A stretch of 64,000 bases of DNA from Eutypa lata (taxonomy: Eukaryota; Ascomycota; Sordariomycetes; Xylariales; Diatrypaceae). The DNA lies in assembly GCA_022661535.1 (NCBI GenBank), contig JAKULF010000008.1, forward strand, positions 248,001-312,000, given 5' to 3'. Shown piece by piece: positions 1-12,260 of the stretch (position 1 is its first letter; each line of letters starts with the position of its first letter). The notes beneath the pieces were generated by a model. It saw nothing but the letters and a program-made list of their open reading frames with translations. It searched no databases and had not been told where the DNA came from. The position numbers and the translations under genes were made by a program.

Positions 1-405
1 GAGTACTGGGGGAAACAGGCACTCGTACTGCCGGTTCAGGAAACCTTCCTCGCCCAGATAATGTGCGGGTTCGATGGCCAACGCCAATATGACCTCTTCT
101 CCATGCCGCGGGAAGGCGCCGAGTCCAGTGAAGACGGGGTTTCAGCTGAGAAGCTCGTGCATGCCCTGTTGTCGAGTGCCTCGACCATGAAGCTCTCCCA
201 TGGCCTGAAGAACAACAAGCTCGTGCACTTGTCCAAGCTTTGGGATCTCCCAGAAAATGCAGACGCGGATATCATGCCGGGTACATATGCGGCCTATCTC
301 CGATGGGGCAGTGTGCATTTAGAACAGACGCGAGTTTTGGAACCGCTTCCAATACAGTGTAATGGCCCAGTCTTGAAAGCTGGCGTGTTGCAGGTCGTTG
401 AATAG
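1..405 (+). CDS. 3' end of an unrecognised gene (partial)
   Basis: The reading frame is open from the first base of the window and closes with TAG at 403-405, so this is the last exon of a gene that starts outside. About 134 residues are visible. The tail is hydrophilic and mixed in composition, with no transmembrane segment, signal peptide or motif that I recognise; it ends in ...LKAGVLQVVE. Codon use looks like the other genes here, and the frame is the only long one on the plus strand. No function is proposed. It lies about 1 kb upstream of a methyltransferase gene on the same strand. Confidence 0.55.
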   Translation, partial: EYWGKQALVLPVQETFLAQIMCGFDGQRQYDLFSMPREGAESSEDGVSAEKLVHALLSSASTMKLSHGLKNNKLVHLSKLWDLPENADADIMPGTYAAYLRWGSVHLEQTRVLEPLPIQCNGPVLKAGVLQVVE

Positions 406-1486
406 TTCTCATTCTCATTCTAGGAAGCAACTATTTTCTATATAAAAACTAGTTTGTTTCCACTTACTGTTATTCAGGGGATGACTCTCTTAACCCTATC
501 CCTTATTCCTATGAACCATGTTACAACACCACATATTAAATATACCACCTCACCTATTTCAGACACTCTACCGTCCTACATTGCTCTCTCCATATCTCAT
601 ATTCGTGCTGAACAAAGAGTACCTCATTGCATTCCATAGTAGCTGTCCAAGCTTTCTGCATCAGTCGTTACTAGCAATATCCGGTGCAGTGGAAATACTA
701 CCCAAATGCTGTAGGGCAGGGATCTAGATGTATATCTAGGTACCCCAGCTGCCCGACATGTCGTATGGGGCGTCGTTTAATCCCGAGTCGTATAATCCCA
801 AATCCTCATGCAATAGTACAGGGGCAGGGTTCTGGTTTGTATTGTACCAGTTTGCTTGGCATCGCCCTATCTCTTCGTGCGTATTCTCCCGCCTTCGTGA
901 AGGCCGTTGTCACATTGGCCTACACTAGATCGGAGGGGTCAATCTATCCATGGTGCTGACGCTTGGAACGGGACTGCGGGAGTTACCGTTGCATTCGTTG
1001 AACTCAGGGCCTGAGATAAAGTCTGCCCCACATTGCTTGTCCCAACCTGATAGGGCGCTTCGGTAGGTACGTAGTCTTTGAATGGGATTGAAACAAATCT
1101 GCTTACTTCGTAAGAGCTAGACAAGCACTGCATGTATAGTTAGTGATCATGCTGATGCTTATTCACATACCTGGGTGACCTGGAACGGACTCTGCAGATA
1201 CTGAATAGTTCGCTTGGTACTATACTACGTTACTTAACCCCGCATAGGACTATACCCTAGCAAGTGCGAATCCTCCCCCCTTTACTTCAAATGGTTCACC
1301 TCAATAAAGTCATATCAGAATAAAGGGATTAGGATGCGTATCACTATGAATACATAGTATAGTTGAAAGTCATGTGTTTCTAGATCGAATATCCTGTATG
1401 TATTTCGTATTACATGAAGGGGAATAAAAGTAATATACCGGTCTTGTGCATATTTCGAGGAGCATCGCCATTAGCATCAGGAAACA
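406..1486. other. Intergenic, no gene seen
   Basis: Non-coding between the partial gene and the methyltransferase. Short frames here have no coding character. An A-rich stretch around 1420-1435 (GAATAAAAGTAATATA) sits about 55 bp upstream of the methyltransferase ATG and could be its core promoter, but nothing more specific can be supported. Confidence 0.5.
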
Positions 1487-2442
1487 ATGTCGGACTCCAA
1501 ATACCTTCTGAATAGAGATGCAAAGGAATCAGCTAGGTGAACTACCTCCAATTTTTATAATCGACCCATACTAACGGACAATACAGGTTGATTTCACAAC
1601 ATGACTGGCTGAAGACGTTGGTGGGTTGCAACATTCATCCAGCAATCTCAACCAACAAGCCGGCCCTGCGCATCGCCGATATAGCGACAGGAACCGCGAT
1701 ATGGCTGCTTGATCTGGCCCAATCGCTACCCTCAGACACGCAGTTCTTCGGTTTCGACATATCCGAGGCACAATTTCCCGCTCCTGAGGCTCGTCCTTCG
1801 AACGTCTCTCTTCACCAGCATAATGTCACACACCCTTTTCCCGAAGAGTACCATGGGTCCTTTGACATCGTTGCGGTGAGACTCATCACCGCAGGTCTTC
1901 GGGGAGATGACTGGGCCAAGGCTGTCCAAAACGTGAGCGCCTTGTTAAGTAAGTTGTAGAGAATGCGTTAGTTCCAGGAATACCGAGAAGTTCTAATACA
2001 AGTCAAAGAACCCGGAGGTTATCTCCAGTGGATCGAGCCGATTCACTCCAGCCTGCAGGTCTTCAACTCGAAAGTCGGCGCTCCCAATGCTGCCACTCGC
2101 AAGGCAGTTGATTGCTTCCTCGAAGCGTACAAAAAGACGCTGTACCCGGGTCCGCTACAGCTGCCCGCCTTGCTGCAAGAGCAGGGATTGGAAGAACTTG
2201 CACTGGAGGTCTTCCCATCGGACCATTTCCACGACTTTGAAAAGGTTCGCAGTCAGGGGAAGGCGTTCCTATCCGGAGCATTGACCGCAATGGCACCGTA
2301 CTTAGTAGGAGATGGGTCAAGTGGTTTGACGGCAGAACACCTTAAGGAGGTGGTGAAGCAGTCTGAGGCGGAGTTGGACGGGGGCATCTATCTCCGTTCT
2401 GAGATGCAGTTTATTGTGAGGAAGGCTGATACAGCAAGTTAG
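1487..2442 (+). CDS. Class I SAM-dependent methyltransferase (UMTA/LaeA-like)
   Basis: Three-exon model: 1487-1536, 1587-1948, 2003-2442, giving 283 aa. Both introns (50 and 54 bp) have GT-AG ends and CTAAC/CTAAT branch sites, and all joins keep the frame. The N-terminus MSDSKYLLNRDAKESARL followed by QHDWLK is typical of fungal UMTA-type methyltransferases. Motif I is IADIATGTAIW (about residues 46-56), an altered form of the usual DxGTGTG loop in which the third Gly is Ala. The acidic residue after beta-2 is in FGFDISEAQFP (about 71-81), and the post-core motif EPGGYLQWIEP follows the second intron join. The family methylates small molecules or acts as LaeA-like regulators; the substrate cannot be read here. 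A LovD/beta-lactamase-like gene lies 270 bp downstream in convergent orientation, which hints at a small metabolite locus. The first exon rests on splice logic and family N-terminal similarity. Confidence 0.85.
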
Positions 2443-2715
2443 CCCCTATTTGTGATATAGCCAACAGGATGCAGGAAACATATGATCCCGACATCAACTA
2501 GACAAAATAAAACCCAGTGTCAATGAAATATTTTTTGGCATCATCAACTAGTTAATGATTTATCAAGTAATAATATGAATCAGCATGCTTGCTAGTTAAT
2601 AATAGTGCTCTAAAACATGTTTAAATATCTTCTAAGCCAGAGGTAATCAGGTACAAGAACGAGTGTAAACTAATCATCTACAACTGTCCAATGGTCAGCT
2701 ATAGCGGCTTTGGAA

Positions 2716-4105
2716 TCAATGATCAGTAGACCCAGCCCGAAATGCTTCGTATGTCTTTCTCTCAAACTCAGCAAAAAGGCCAAGGCACTTTGGATCCCCA
2801 GCCGGAAATACTTGGCTAGCATAAATCCCGCTTAGACCGTTTGTCCTATCCATCCAGAAGAAGAGGTTCAGTAGTGCCCCCCAATGCATCGAGCCTCTGG
2901 GCCTCCGCCCAGGTAAATCCTCGAGAACGACCATACCCCCCATTGCATAAGTGACTCTTGTCCCGATAGGGAGACCTCCGTAGATGTTATTTGTATTTTC
3001 GTTCCTCTTCAAAACATTCATCACACCGTCAATCGTAGTGGGGCTCATATCTGGGCGAAAAAGCTCATCCACCATAGCACTTTGCAGAAGCACGCCGTCG
3101 TTGGCGGTGATGCTGTGCATGACTTTCTGGTAGTCCACGATCGTGCCATAGGCACCCGAGCCTCCACTGTCACCCTCTGTGTCCAGCGGCCACACAGTCT
3201 CGGGTGTCCATTCCACTGGGCCCGACTTTTCTTTTCGAATACTCACATCCACGAGACGGCGGTACAGTTCTGGGTTCTCGCGAGGTCGGAAGCATATGGA
3301 TCCGATTCCAAGGGGCGCCACAACGTGTTTCTGTATGTATTTTTCCAGTGACATGCCACTGACTCGTTCTACCATGAACCCAGCAAAATCGTGGCCAGCT
3401 GTATCGCTTCAGTAAGCGCGCTATTGGATGCAGGAAGAGACATTGGCAGACTCACTTCCATATATCCAGCCCTCGCCGGGCTCGAAAAGAAGGGGCGACA
3501 AACATCGGTCCAGGAGTGGAAGACTCAACTCGCCGAACTTGGTGTAGCTTAGGCCAGAGGTATGGGTGAGAAGATGTCTAGGATGGAAAACTCATCAGCG
3601 CTCATTTACCTACCCCTCATTGCTAATTGCATGAGAACATACCGCAGCGTTATCGTGTTTTTTGCCTTAACGCGTGTCGCGGGACCTGCTCCATCCTTCG
3701 CCGGGATCTGAACTTCTATGTCCTTGAGTTCGGGCAGTAGTCGAGTCACATCCTCCTCAAGAGTGAAATGGCCGCGTTCCACACATTGCAATGCGGCGAC
3801 GGCCGTCAAGATCTTTGTACAGGACCCTAACCAGAGAACGGCATCTAGCTCTAAGGGCTGGGAAGCGTCGCCGTCTTTCAAGGAACGGACGCCGAAAGTT
3901 TTAACATACTTGTGCGAGCCTAGTTTGGTTGAGGTGAGGTGAGGTCAGCATGCCGGGATGAAAATTAAACACAAGTCAGAAGCGACCATAAAATAGAATA
4001 AATAATTGCTTGGAACAAACCATCTGTGCTGCTTGCTGCTAGTATGGCGCCTGGTATGACTTTGGCGGCGACAGCGTCCTCGAATGTGGATTCAATTGAT
4101 GGCAT
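2716..4105 (-). CDS. Beta-lactamase/transpeptidase-fold protein (LovD/EstB-like)
   Basis: Four-exon minus-strand model: 4105-4021, 3919-3643, 3577-3456, 3398-2716, giving 388 aa, close to the ~400 aa of the family. Introns of 101, 65 and 57 bp have GT-AG ends, and each join restores family-like sequence. The N-terminus MPSIESTFEDAVAAKVIPGA is typical. The serine nucleophile motif SxxK is S61-C-T-K64 (WLGSCTK). RHLLTHTSGLSY (about 121-132) follows, then EPGEGWIYGTGHDF with the probable catalytic Tyr160, and HWGALLN near the C-terminus takes the place of the HGG/KTG motif. No signal peptide is seen, so it is probably cytosolic. The family includes fungal acyltransferases such as LovD, esterases and true beta-lactamases; which activity applies cannot be decided. 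The gene converges on the methyltransferase. Confidence 0.87.
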
Positions 4106-7100
4106 TTTTCTTTTCCCTTTCGAATTAGTTAGTTAAGTGTAGTTACAGAGGTGTGCCCCGGTGCTAACGAGGGGTTTGTTATAGTGCCTCAGTGTAGCTG
4201 ACTTGACTGCTTACTTATAGGATTAGCTGTAGCTCGGGTGGCTACTTCTAGACCCCGACTCCACCCAACGAGCTTCCATTTTGAGGACATGGTCTATCGC
4301 CCTCTTGGCATATTTGGCATCGACAAGCCCCCTTCAATATGGAGAAAGCGACCTGAATATTTTTAGGAGTCTATAGGAGAAAATCTACAAGTCAGAGAAC
4401 CACCGCTTGTTTCCTTATTATGAGTTGCCTAGAAAGGCCGGCTTGACTTGCTGTGGGCTCATAAACTTTGGGCTCAGGGGATGACGGCAATGCATGATGG
4501 TACCGCACGTCTACATGGAGTGTTCATTAGGGGGCAGACACTTATTGAAACTACCCCAAAATCTTTCCAAAGAAATATTTTTGCTCTATCCGTACTTGAC
4601 ATACCCAAGCCCAGTCAAGTCTCAATATCACCACTGAGTAAGTGTAAATTTAATGAAATCTTATGCGCACCTTAATCCCTCGTTTAGTTAATAAAATGAC
4701 GGATTGTTAAGACGCAGAAACTACCTCGAAGCATTGATTTAATCGCGGACAACTCCCGTGTATGGTTGTATTGAAGAAAATATAAGGCATAGCCCTCACT
4801 TAAGGATTACTGATAGTAAATCCCCGGGCGGCGTAGGATGTCAGGCCTTTTCGATGGAAATCAAAGCAAACTTCTGGAACGTTATGAGCAAAGTCACCCT
4901 TTCATAAGACTCGTCAATATTTTACCTACTTTTTCAATAATTCGCTATTCACCTAAGTCGTTTAACTGAGTCTCACTGTTCTCCGTCTCAATGAACTTAC
5001 AGCAGCCGTTAACTTTGAAATGATAGAGAACCACGGTTAGGATACCGTATATACTTTCAGATGTTTGTATTTTAACTGTGTGTGTTATGGTAAGCGCTTC
5101 GTTATCCCCATAGTTATGATCAGAGAGTGAAAGTTACCTACAGCATGCAAACATGAATGATACAATGTTCATGTTGAAAACATCTACCTAACTTGAGGAG
5201 GTACTTCGGGAAGTTGCCAGCTATCCATCGGAGTAGGCAGGTATAAATCACTCTCACTATGTATAATGGAAAGTTCTCATATCAATCATTGCCGAAAGAG
5301 ACACACTTCCTCAGCCCCCAAAATTATCGATACTTCGTTGCCGACCTTTAGAATTGACATTTTTAAATACGGCTCAGTAATCAGTCCCCATCATGCCTTG
5401 TCAATGTGTTATGTGGGGTATGAGTTGTCTGGAGTGGTGTTTGACTTATAACCCCCGACGGAGACCGGAGATTAATATCAGATTCACATCATTCTGGAGC
5501 ATCATCAGGTTGGTCTCAAACATTATCGTTTTGGCTGATTGGATTAGAATCGTATCAACTTAGTTATATCGTCCTGAGCGACTTTCGCTCCATCGTAACT
5601 GCGGGTCAGAACCAGGTTTTGTGCTACTGTTAGAGTATCCCCATATGCGACCGCCCCCCTTTCAAGGACTACATTTGTCGATCACGGCCACGACCAACAT
5701 TTCAAAGACGTGGTATTTCTCTCATATGTTGAATAAGGAGAACCATAACTATAAATATCTTCAAGTTGACAGTATGACACATTTGAAATTATAAAGTCTG
5801 ATTTGTGTTTGCTTGAGATATAGGCACTCAATATATGAGTTACGCTTTTAATCAATTTCACCGCGCCCCTTCGCACCGGTGCTGTAATTTCAATATTCGT
5901 TGTACTCAGTTCGAAATGAGGAATATAAAGACTTCAAATGTTAACAATTTTGGCCTCAAGGCTTGATTCCTTGTCTCGCTACGCTCTGATTAGAAAACAT
6001 TTCATAGTCAGCTCACCACAAGATCTCTCCAGGATGTCGGTTGGCTATGGCCTACATGTCTTCGTGTCGGGGCATTCACCTATTCTAGCTGACCGGCGGC
6101 AAGGATTTGAACTTATACGATTCTAGAACAGGGGTTAGAGGCGATGAGTCACGCGATTTGACGTTTCTACGTGCAAGTTTTGTCTTTCCCAAAATGCTAA
6201 CGATAACCGCTTCATGACTATGGGTCTAAAAACTTGAGATATGTAAACTACACGAGTGTGACATCTGTTAACCTTGAATGAGTCCGGGCGGCCTTTATGA
6301 CGGGTCGGTCTTCGGCACATTCATGATCGATGCGTCAACTCAGTTCAGTTCATTGCATATTTTAATAGTGCAATGAAGATATATATACCCGTTGCTATCG
6401 TTTGAGCTGTTAAAAAGGGGCACGATTCCTGTCTACAGAATCTCTACAGGTTTATAGCTTAATTTCTTATACCCACCAACTAGAGTACGAATGCCAAATC
6501 CTCCTACTGAAGTTGAAGAAATGAAATACCCAGTAGTCAATACCATTAAGGTACACTACGGCCAAATGACTATGGTGAAAATATGAACTTCAAAGATCTA
6601 GCCCGAGGGCCACCGAAAGGCATCAAGAATGGTAGCAGCACCGACTGCTTCTGGAACGCCAGGTACGTGTGTTTTCGGGATGCCAAGAATGAATATAAAC
6701 CTACCATATCCCTGCCAACGACCCGATATTGGCGATGCTGCGGCAGATGTCGTTACACGACTGAAAAAAAGCAGGTACCGGCATTAAGGTATACAACACC
6801 GTATTTCGCTTCATGCTGGCACCACCGAAGTACGTATGTGGGTGGCTGAAGGAATGTATAATGCAACTAGGTCAGTTGCGAGGGTATCTTATTAAATGGT
6901 CTTATGATAACAGTATCAGCGTAGCAACACTCGCGGGTTAGTTTATTAATATGTAGGAGTTCGGTATTTCAATAGAGTATTTGGGGGTTTGCGGCGCAGT
7001 TACTAAGATGCGTATCTTTTTTTCTGAAGGAGAACTTGACGTGTATTAATATCAATATCGCGTTGAATGGGAGGTATGGTGAATATGGGTGCATTTAACG

Positions 7101-7756
7101 TGAATGCCAACACACCGCTAGAGTTAAATTACATCGCAAGGTGAAGATAGGGGGGTGGCCTTGCTGTGCCGAATGTGGAGCCGGTTACCCGGAGGGTGTC
7201 TCCAGTCAAGTATGCATCGGCTTATCCGTCCAGGATGAGCGGCAGGCGAATTTCTCAATTGGTGAAACGCAGTATAAAGAAAACATTTATAACGATGATG
7301 CAAATAGATACTATTCATGTGCGGCGCGTCTAGTGTTCTTGAGCTCGGGGGTCTCTCGCCCGGGGCCCATACCGGAGAATAGCAACGGAGAATATGGGGA
7401 AAGGGGATGGGGGGAGGAAGTTGGAGGGGTCATGTCGAGTAACACATGCCGATCGGGTGGGCCGCAGTAAAGAAGGGAATTAATTGTATGGTTCCGGCCG
7501 GACGCTCAAGCGAAATTCGCTTCGTGTAGGTCCTCTCCCCCATGACAGACATGCGATAATAAAACGCTTGAACTGCCACTTTTGCCTAGTTGAAAGCTCA
7601 TGCATTGTGCGATGATAGGTAATCAATAATTTAAACCGCCAATTCTCTCGTGCATTCTAGAATTCGAGGTCGTATCGGATAGTACGGGTTGAATAGGAGA
7701 TATCCATACCCACCTATCCTTTCCCCGACATTAAATTGACACTCACTCCCGCCCCA
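4106..7756. other. Gene-free stretch of 3.6 kb
   Basis: No frame longer than ~110 codons and none with recognisable protein character. Composition is moderately AT-rich with many stops and short A/T runs, unlike the GC-rich coding regions on either side. I see no terminal repeats or transposon features. The segment 7141-7470 is open but has no family-like sequence and no good ATG, so I do not call it a gene. The last ~50 bp before 7757 are pyrimidine-rich (CCACCTATCCTTTCCCC), typical of a fungal 5' leader. Confidence 0.5.
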
Positions 7757-8809
7757 ATGGCTCCCAGAATCGAGACAGACGCCTCATCGGCCCAGGGGCA
7801 GAAGGACGGAAAACAACAACAAATTCGTCAGGACCAGAACTTACCTAAGATGAAATATCAACTACTACTGGCCTCGCTACTCGGCAAGGACGGCGGCCGC
7901 ATCGGGATGGACGGGGCGCTTACGACGGCCGACGTGCCCCCGGAGTTCCTCGGGGACGTGTTCATGGTCGGCCAGGTGCCCATAATGTCGCTACAAGTCG
8001 ACCCGCGCATCTCGTACGCGCTGTACGTGCCGCCCGCGCACTACAACGCGGACCCGGCCAAGAACCCGACGCCGGCGAAGCTGCCGCTGCTCGTCACCAT
8101 CCACGGCACGACGCGGATCTTCACGGACGTGTACGAGGGGATGCGGCCGTTCGCAGATGAGACGCCGTGCGCGGTGCTCGCGCCGCTGTTTCCCGCCAGC
8201 ATCGAGGGCCCGCACGACGTCGACTCGTACAAGGTGTTTCGATCCCCGACGCTGCAGTCCGACAAGGCCTTGTTCGCGGTCCTCGACGAGATCGCGTACC
8301 GCTGGCCCGGCATCGAGACGAATAGGTTCTACATGTCCGGGTTCTCGGGGGGCGGCCAGTTCGCCCACCGCTTCCTCTACTTGTACCCGGAGCGCCTGGC
8401 GGGCATCAGCGTGGGCGCCCCGGGACGCGTCACGAATATCGATTATAACCTGGCGTGGCCGCAGGGCGTGCAGGACGTCGCGCAGATCTTCAACGTCACG
8501 GTGGATCCGGAGTCGATTGCCAAGGTCCCGATCCAGCTCGTGGTTGGTAGCGAGGATACCGAAGTGCACGGGAACGAGAAGTTCTGGGAGTGGATCTCTA
8601 CGGTCAAGAGTGGGTCGAACACGGAGCTGCTCCCGATGGACCAGAGCCGACTCCAGACGCTGCGGGACTTGCAAGTCTCGTGGAGGTCGCTCGGCATTGA
8701 GTCGCAGCTTGATATCGTCGAAGGCATCAAGCACGAGCCAGCGAAAGCCCGCGACACGATGTTAGATTTCTTGCGCCCGCTTGTACAAAACAGGATGGGT
8801 TTGGACTAA
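7757..8809 (+). CDS. Alpha/beta hydrolase, single exon
   Basis: 350 aa from the ATG at 7757, chosen because the seven in-frame codons before it have no ATG and its context (CCCCAATGGCT) is good. A second ATG at 7850 is possible. Core features: oxyanion-loop type HG in VTIHGTTR (about residues 113-120), nucleophile elbow G-F-S197-G-G in MSGFSGGGQFAHRF, a probable acid Asp267 in VVGSEDTEV, and a His326 near the end in EGIKHEPAK. Together these make a complete Ser-Asp-His set in the usual order. No clear signal peptide or membrane helix, so it is probably intracellular. Coding GC is much higher than the flanks. The layout resembles fungal esterase/dienelactone-hydrolase-like or PHB-depolymerase-like proteins; the substrate is unknown. 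It stands alone between two long gene-free stretches. Confidence 0.88.
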   Translation: MAPRIETDASSAQGQKDGKQQQIRQDQNLPKMKYQLLLASLLGKDGGRIGMDGALTTADVPPEFLGDVFMVGQVPIMSLQVDPRISYALYVPPAHYNADPAKNPTPAKLPLLVTIHGTTRIFTDVYEGMRPFADETPCAVLAPLFPASIEGPHDVDSYKVFRSPTLQSDKALFAVLDEIAYRWPGIETNRFYMSGFSGGGQFAHRFLYLYPERLAGISVGAPGRVTNIDYNLAWPQGVQDVAQIFNVTVDPESIAKVPIQLVVGSEDTEVHGNEKFWEWISTVKSGSNTELLPMDQSRLQTLRDLQVSWRSLGIESQLDIVEGIKHEPAKARDTMLDFLRPLVQNRMGLD

Positions 8810-11073
8810 CTAGGTCCCAGTGCGCCATTACGAGCTTATCCGAGTGGTGACTTGGTCGAAAGGACGCAATGGACGGTCATTGATTTCAGCAGGGAAGTTG
8901 AGAAGATTGGCAAGAATCAACATGTCTCGGTTGGCATAGTTGCTAAGGCTATCTTGTTTGCTGTTTAAGAAATGGTCATCATGTAGTTAATATATACCAT
9001 ACGCAGAGAGGCATTAAGTGTTTAGTACCAGTCGAATTCATTTTGGTTTTGCAGATTATAAACAATGCCAAATTTCAGACCAAAACCGACGTCTCAAGGA
9101 GACCACCACTAGACAGGCAAGTCAGCCTGTGAGGATTGATGCACTGCGGGTAAATCGGGGCACAAAGATCGTGCAGCGCAATCTCGACGCGCAGCTACAT
9201 GAACCCCTAGCTAGATCTGCTGGGAGATCTACAGTTCATGCAGGAATCCTTGTTGCCGATCAACTCGGCTGAAGCCCGCAACAAGCTGGCTATGTTTAGT
9301 GCCGTTTAGGACAAGACAGAGTTCTTCGACATTAGGGAACTGTCATTGAATCATATCCCTAGCTGAGGTGACAATGTAGTATTCAAACTAGTTCACATAG
9401 GCGCAGTCTAAATACCTAGGTGTACGTGGGAGAAGCCAATGACGAAAGTGGTTTTCTCGGAATCCATCAACTGCTAGGTAAATGTCATTATACCTTCTTC
9501 TATATGAGCATGATTCACGATATTCCATGTTACCAGTATTAGTCTGCTAGGTTAGGTACTAAGTTAAATTGGTACGGTAAGCATATTAAAAAATCTTCAT
9601 ATGCTCAGATTGATACATTTGGAGAACTCAGAAGGCTATGTAGCAAACGACGCACTGAAAGGATACATACTGGAGGACGAACAAAATATATACCAAAAAA
9701 TAATAGGGGTACTACCATATATCAAAACTAGCAGGATCTTGTTTGTATGGGTAGTAAGTACGAAATGCCCTCCTAAACAATGTCACATAGTGTATGGTAA
9801 TATTTAGGTAGGTACTTGATGTTAGGCTGAGATTAAGTAAACTTGTTATTTATCGAAGTATTCAAGAAGCAACGTCTTTGAGTTCTTATGTGTGGATAAC
9901 CTAAGTCAATAGAATTTGACTACAACTTGCTGGCAAGTCCACGAAGGAAAGCCTCTGCTGTTGCTTGGTCATATATTTCATGCGAGATTCAGGAGAGGCA
10001 GTTCAAGATTATGGATCTACGTACCAATTGCTGTCGCACGATGGTTTAGATCATCGTCCCAACTCGTTGTTTAATGGAGTAATAAAGGTTACCTAGGTAC
10101 TTACCTGGTACAATGCATGAAATGAAATAGTTGCCATTATAGAGTATCGAGTAAAATTTGGTTGCTTGAGGGGTTCAAAAACCATTTACTTAATTAGGTA
10201 CCTACCTCTATATACATACATGTAGGTAATTAAGCAACCAACTACATGTACGTGGTGTATGTATGAAATCATCATCAATCTCGTCTTGTTGCTGCAGCTG
10301 ATGGGCGCCCCCACTTACGACGATACCTTAGAGCTGCTTAGAGATTAGCGATGTGGCGCGCCTGCCGAAATCCGGGGACTCGGTACTTAAATTGAGGCTT
10401 AAATGGTGGCTTGACTCCTCGACGTCATCCGTTGTTTACCCACCAAAGTTAAGTTTTAGTCGCGTCAGCCTTAACAACGTCGCGAGTCGCGACTTTCTCT
10501 CCTACATACCTACATACTACATAACGTTATGTATGTACAGTACACCCCAAGCCCCAAGCAGAAGAACAGGCAAATACAGCACCAAAAAAAAACTCAAAAA
10601 AAGAAGACAGCATTGAATTGCACTGCAACTGCACTGTCACCTTCCTGACAGTTAACTTCCTTCCCTATTGTCTACCAACCTAACTACCAATCCTTTTTAC
10701 GTCATTGGCCTCAACACTTCTCTTCAATCAATCGTACCTACGTACAAGTAGTTAGAGGGTAATTTGTGATTGCTTCCTGAATAAACACCACAGGACATTC
10801 GTGCACACTTACACCTACCTACCTACGTACTACTTACACCCCCATCCATAATTGGAATTGACCTCCAGTTGGGGTGCTTCCGGAGTGCGCCATACCTATC
10901 CCCGGCCTATTGTCTCCAGTGTCTCAACAGCTCTGAGATCCTCTCCACACACGCACGCATACATACACACACCTAACATACACGTACGTACCCCGTAGAC
11001 ACATACGCACAGCGCAGCATAGCAAGCATAGCACAGTACAGTAAGCAATCTACTGGTTCGGAACGGAGTCATC
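8810..11073. other. Intergenic, with scattered CCTA/GGTA-type short repeats
   Basis: No supportable gene. From about 9480 onward short palindromic words such as TACCTAGGTAC and GTAGGTAC recur (9409-9422, 10090-10105, 10195-10210, 10735-10745, 10815-10830). The 300 bp before 11074 are rich in ACAC/TACATA and pyrimidine tracts and probably hold the promoter and 5' leader of the next gene. Confidence 0.45.
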
Positions 11074-12260
11074 ATGCCGCCTAAGAGTATCCCCCAAGTA
11101 CCGGGAATTCCGATGAGTTGGACTCCCATCCCACCTCCACCGAACTACAATGACCTAGTAGCTAGGGTAGGAAACACTCTTATTCCAAAAGCAAGCATGT
11201 ATGTCCATGACCAAGCTGCTAACCCCGCTTATAGTGCACGCCTCAGACCATGGGAGAAATGGGTTTTCATCCGCAGGCTCAATACCAGCCAGGCCAGCTC
11301 CTCCAGCCCATGCAACAAATGCAACATATGCAGGCAATGCAACCCATGCAGCCACTGCACCACTATCCGCAGCCGCCCCCTCCTCCCCCGCCGCCCGGTC
11401 CCGTCGCTCCCGTTTCCGCCCCGGGTAGCACCTCATCCCGAAAGCGCAAGTCGGATGCCATGGAGGAGCCGGAGGAGTTCCTGCAGCAGCCCGACCACAT
11501 CCCCGACATCTCGGACGACGACCCCCGCCTGTACCACGTCGACCAGAGCTGCCAGCAGATCCGCCGCAAGATCCGGGACTTCATCGACGGCGGCAACATG
11601 AAGGTGAAGGAGTTCCAGGAGGCCATCGGCGTGTCGGCGCGCAGCTACCAGAACTTCATGTCGATGACGGGCACGGACAAGGGCATGAACTGCGACACGT
11701 ACCCGGCCGCGTTCAAGTTCTTCAAGAAGCGCGAGCTGCAGGGCCTCCGCGCGCTGCCGCCCAAGAAGGCCAAGACGGGCCCGCGCAAGAACATCGCCGA
11801 GGAGAAGGCGAGCAAGACGTTCGACACGGGCGGCCTCCGGCTCGACGGCGAGGACCGCCAGGCCGTCCCCGTCTACGACACGTGCGACGAGGTGCGCAAG
11901 AAGATCCGCGCCTTCCTCAAGAAGCCCGACGTCACGCAGGCCGCGTTCTGCCGCGCCATCGGCGACAGCTTCCCCGAGAAGCGTAGCATCCAGTCGCGCC
12001 AGCTGTCGACGTTCCTGGGACGTAAGGGCCCCACCGCCGGCAACACGAGCGCCGTCTTCTACGGCTCCTACGTCTTCTTCGAGAAGATGCGCATAAAGGA
12101 GGGCAAGGGCAAGTCCCAGTTCCGTCTCGAGATGGAGTCCATCCACCCCAAGGGCATGAACGTCACCGACCAGATCGACGGGGGCTGGGTCACCATGCAC
12201 AAGGACGAGCGCATGGTACAGGACAAGTATGGTCGAATCGATTTCGTTCGAGTTCGCTAG
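11074..12260 (+). CDS. Protein with two tandem helical modules (fungal DUF7726-like), Q/M/P-rich N-terminus
   Basis: Two exons, 11074-11166 and 11235-12260, 372 aa. The 68-bp phase-0 intron has GTAGGA, a perfect CTAAC branch site (GCTGCTAACC) and TTATAG, and it joins the frames exactly. The N-terminal ~120 residues are low-complexity: a Met/Gln repeat (QPMQQMQHMQAMQ) then nine prolines. A basic cluster SSRKRKSDA looks like a nuclear localisation signal. Two related ~65-residue modules follow. The first contains CQQIRRKIRDFIDGG and the second CDEVRKKIRAFLKKP; each continues with an F..AIG element, a Ser/Gln-rich turn and a TY/YGSY..F(F)(E/K)K block. This double-module layout recalls fungal DUF7726 proteins, possibly helix-turn-helix-like. 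A nuclear role is inference. Strong GC bias in the exons compared with flanks. Confidence 0.85.

Noticed and set aside
6085..6135. Possible tRNA T-arm (GTTCAAATCC on the minus strand)
   Set aside because: The T-stem pairs only two of five positions and no D-arm or acceptor stem fits at the right distance.
7991..8734. 247-codon minus frame over the alpha/beta hydrolase
   Set aside because: Shadow of the plus-strand gene, Arg/Asp-rich and without motif.
11433..12200. 255-codon open frame on the minus strand
   Set aside because: Antisense shadow of the two-module gene; Leu/Ala/Val/Arg repeats from codon bias only.
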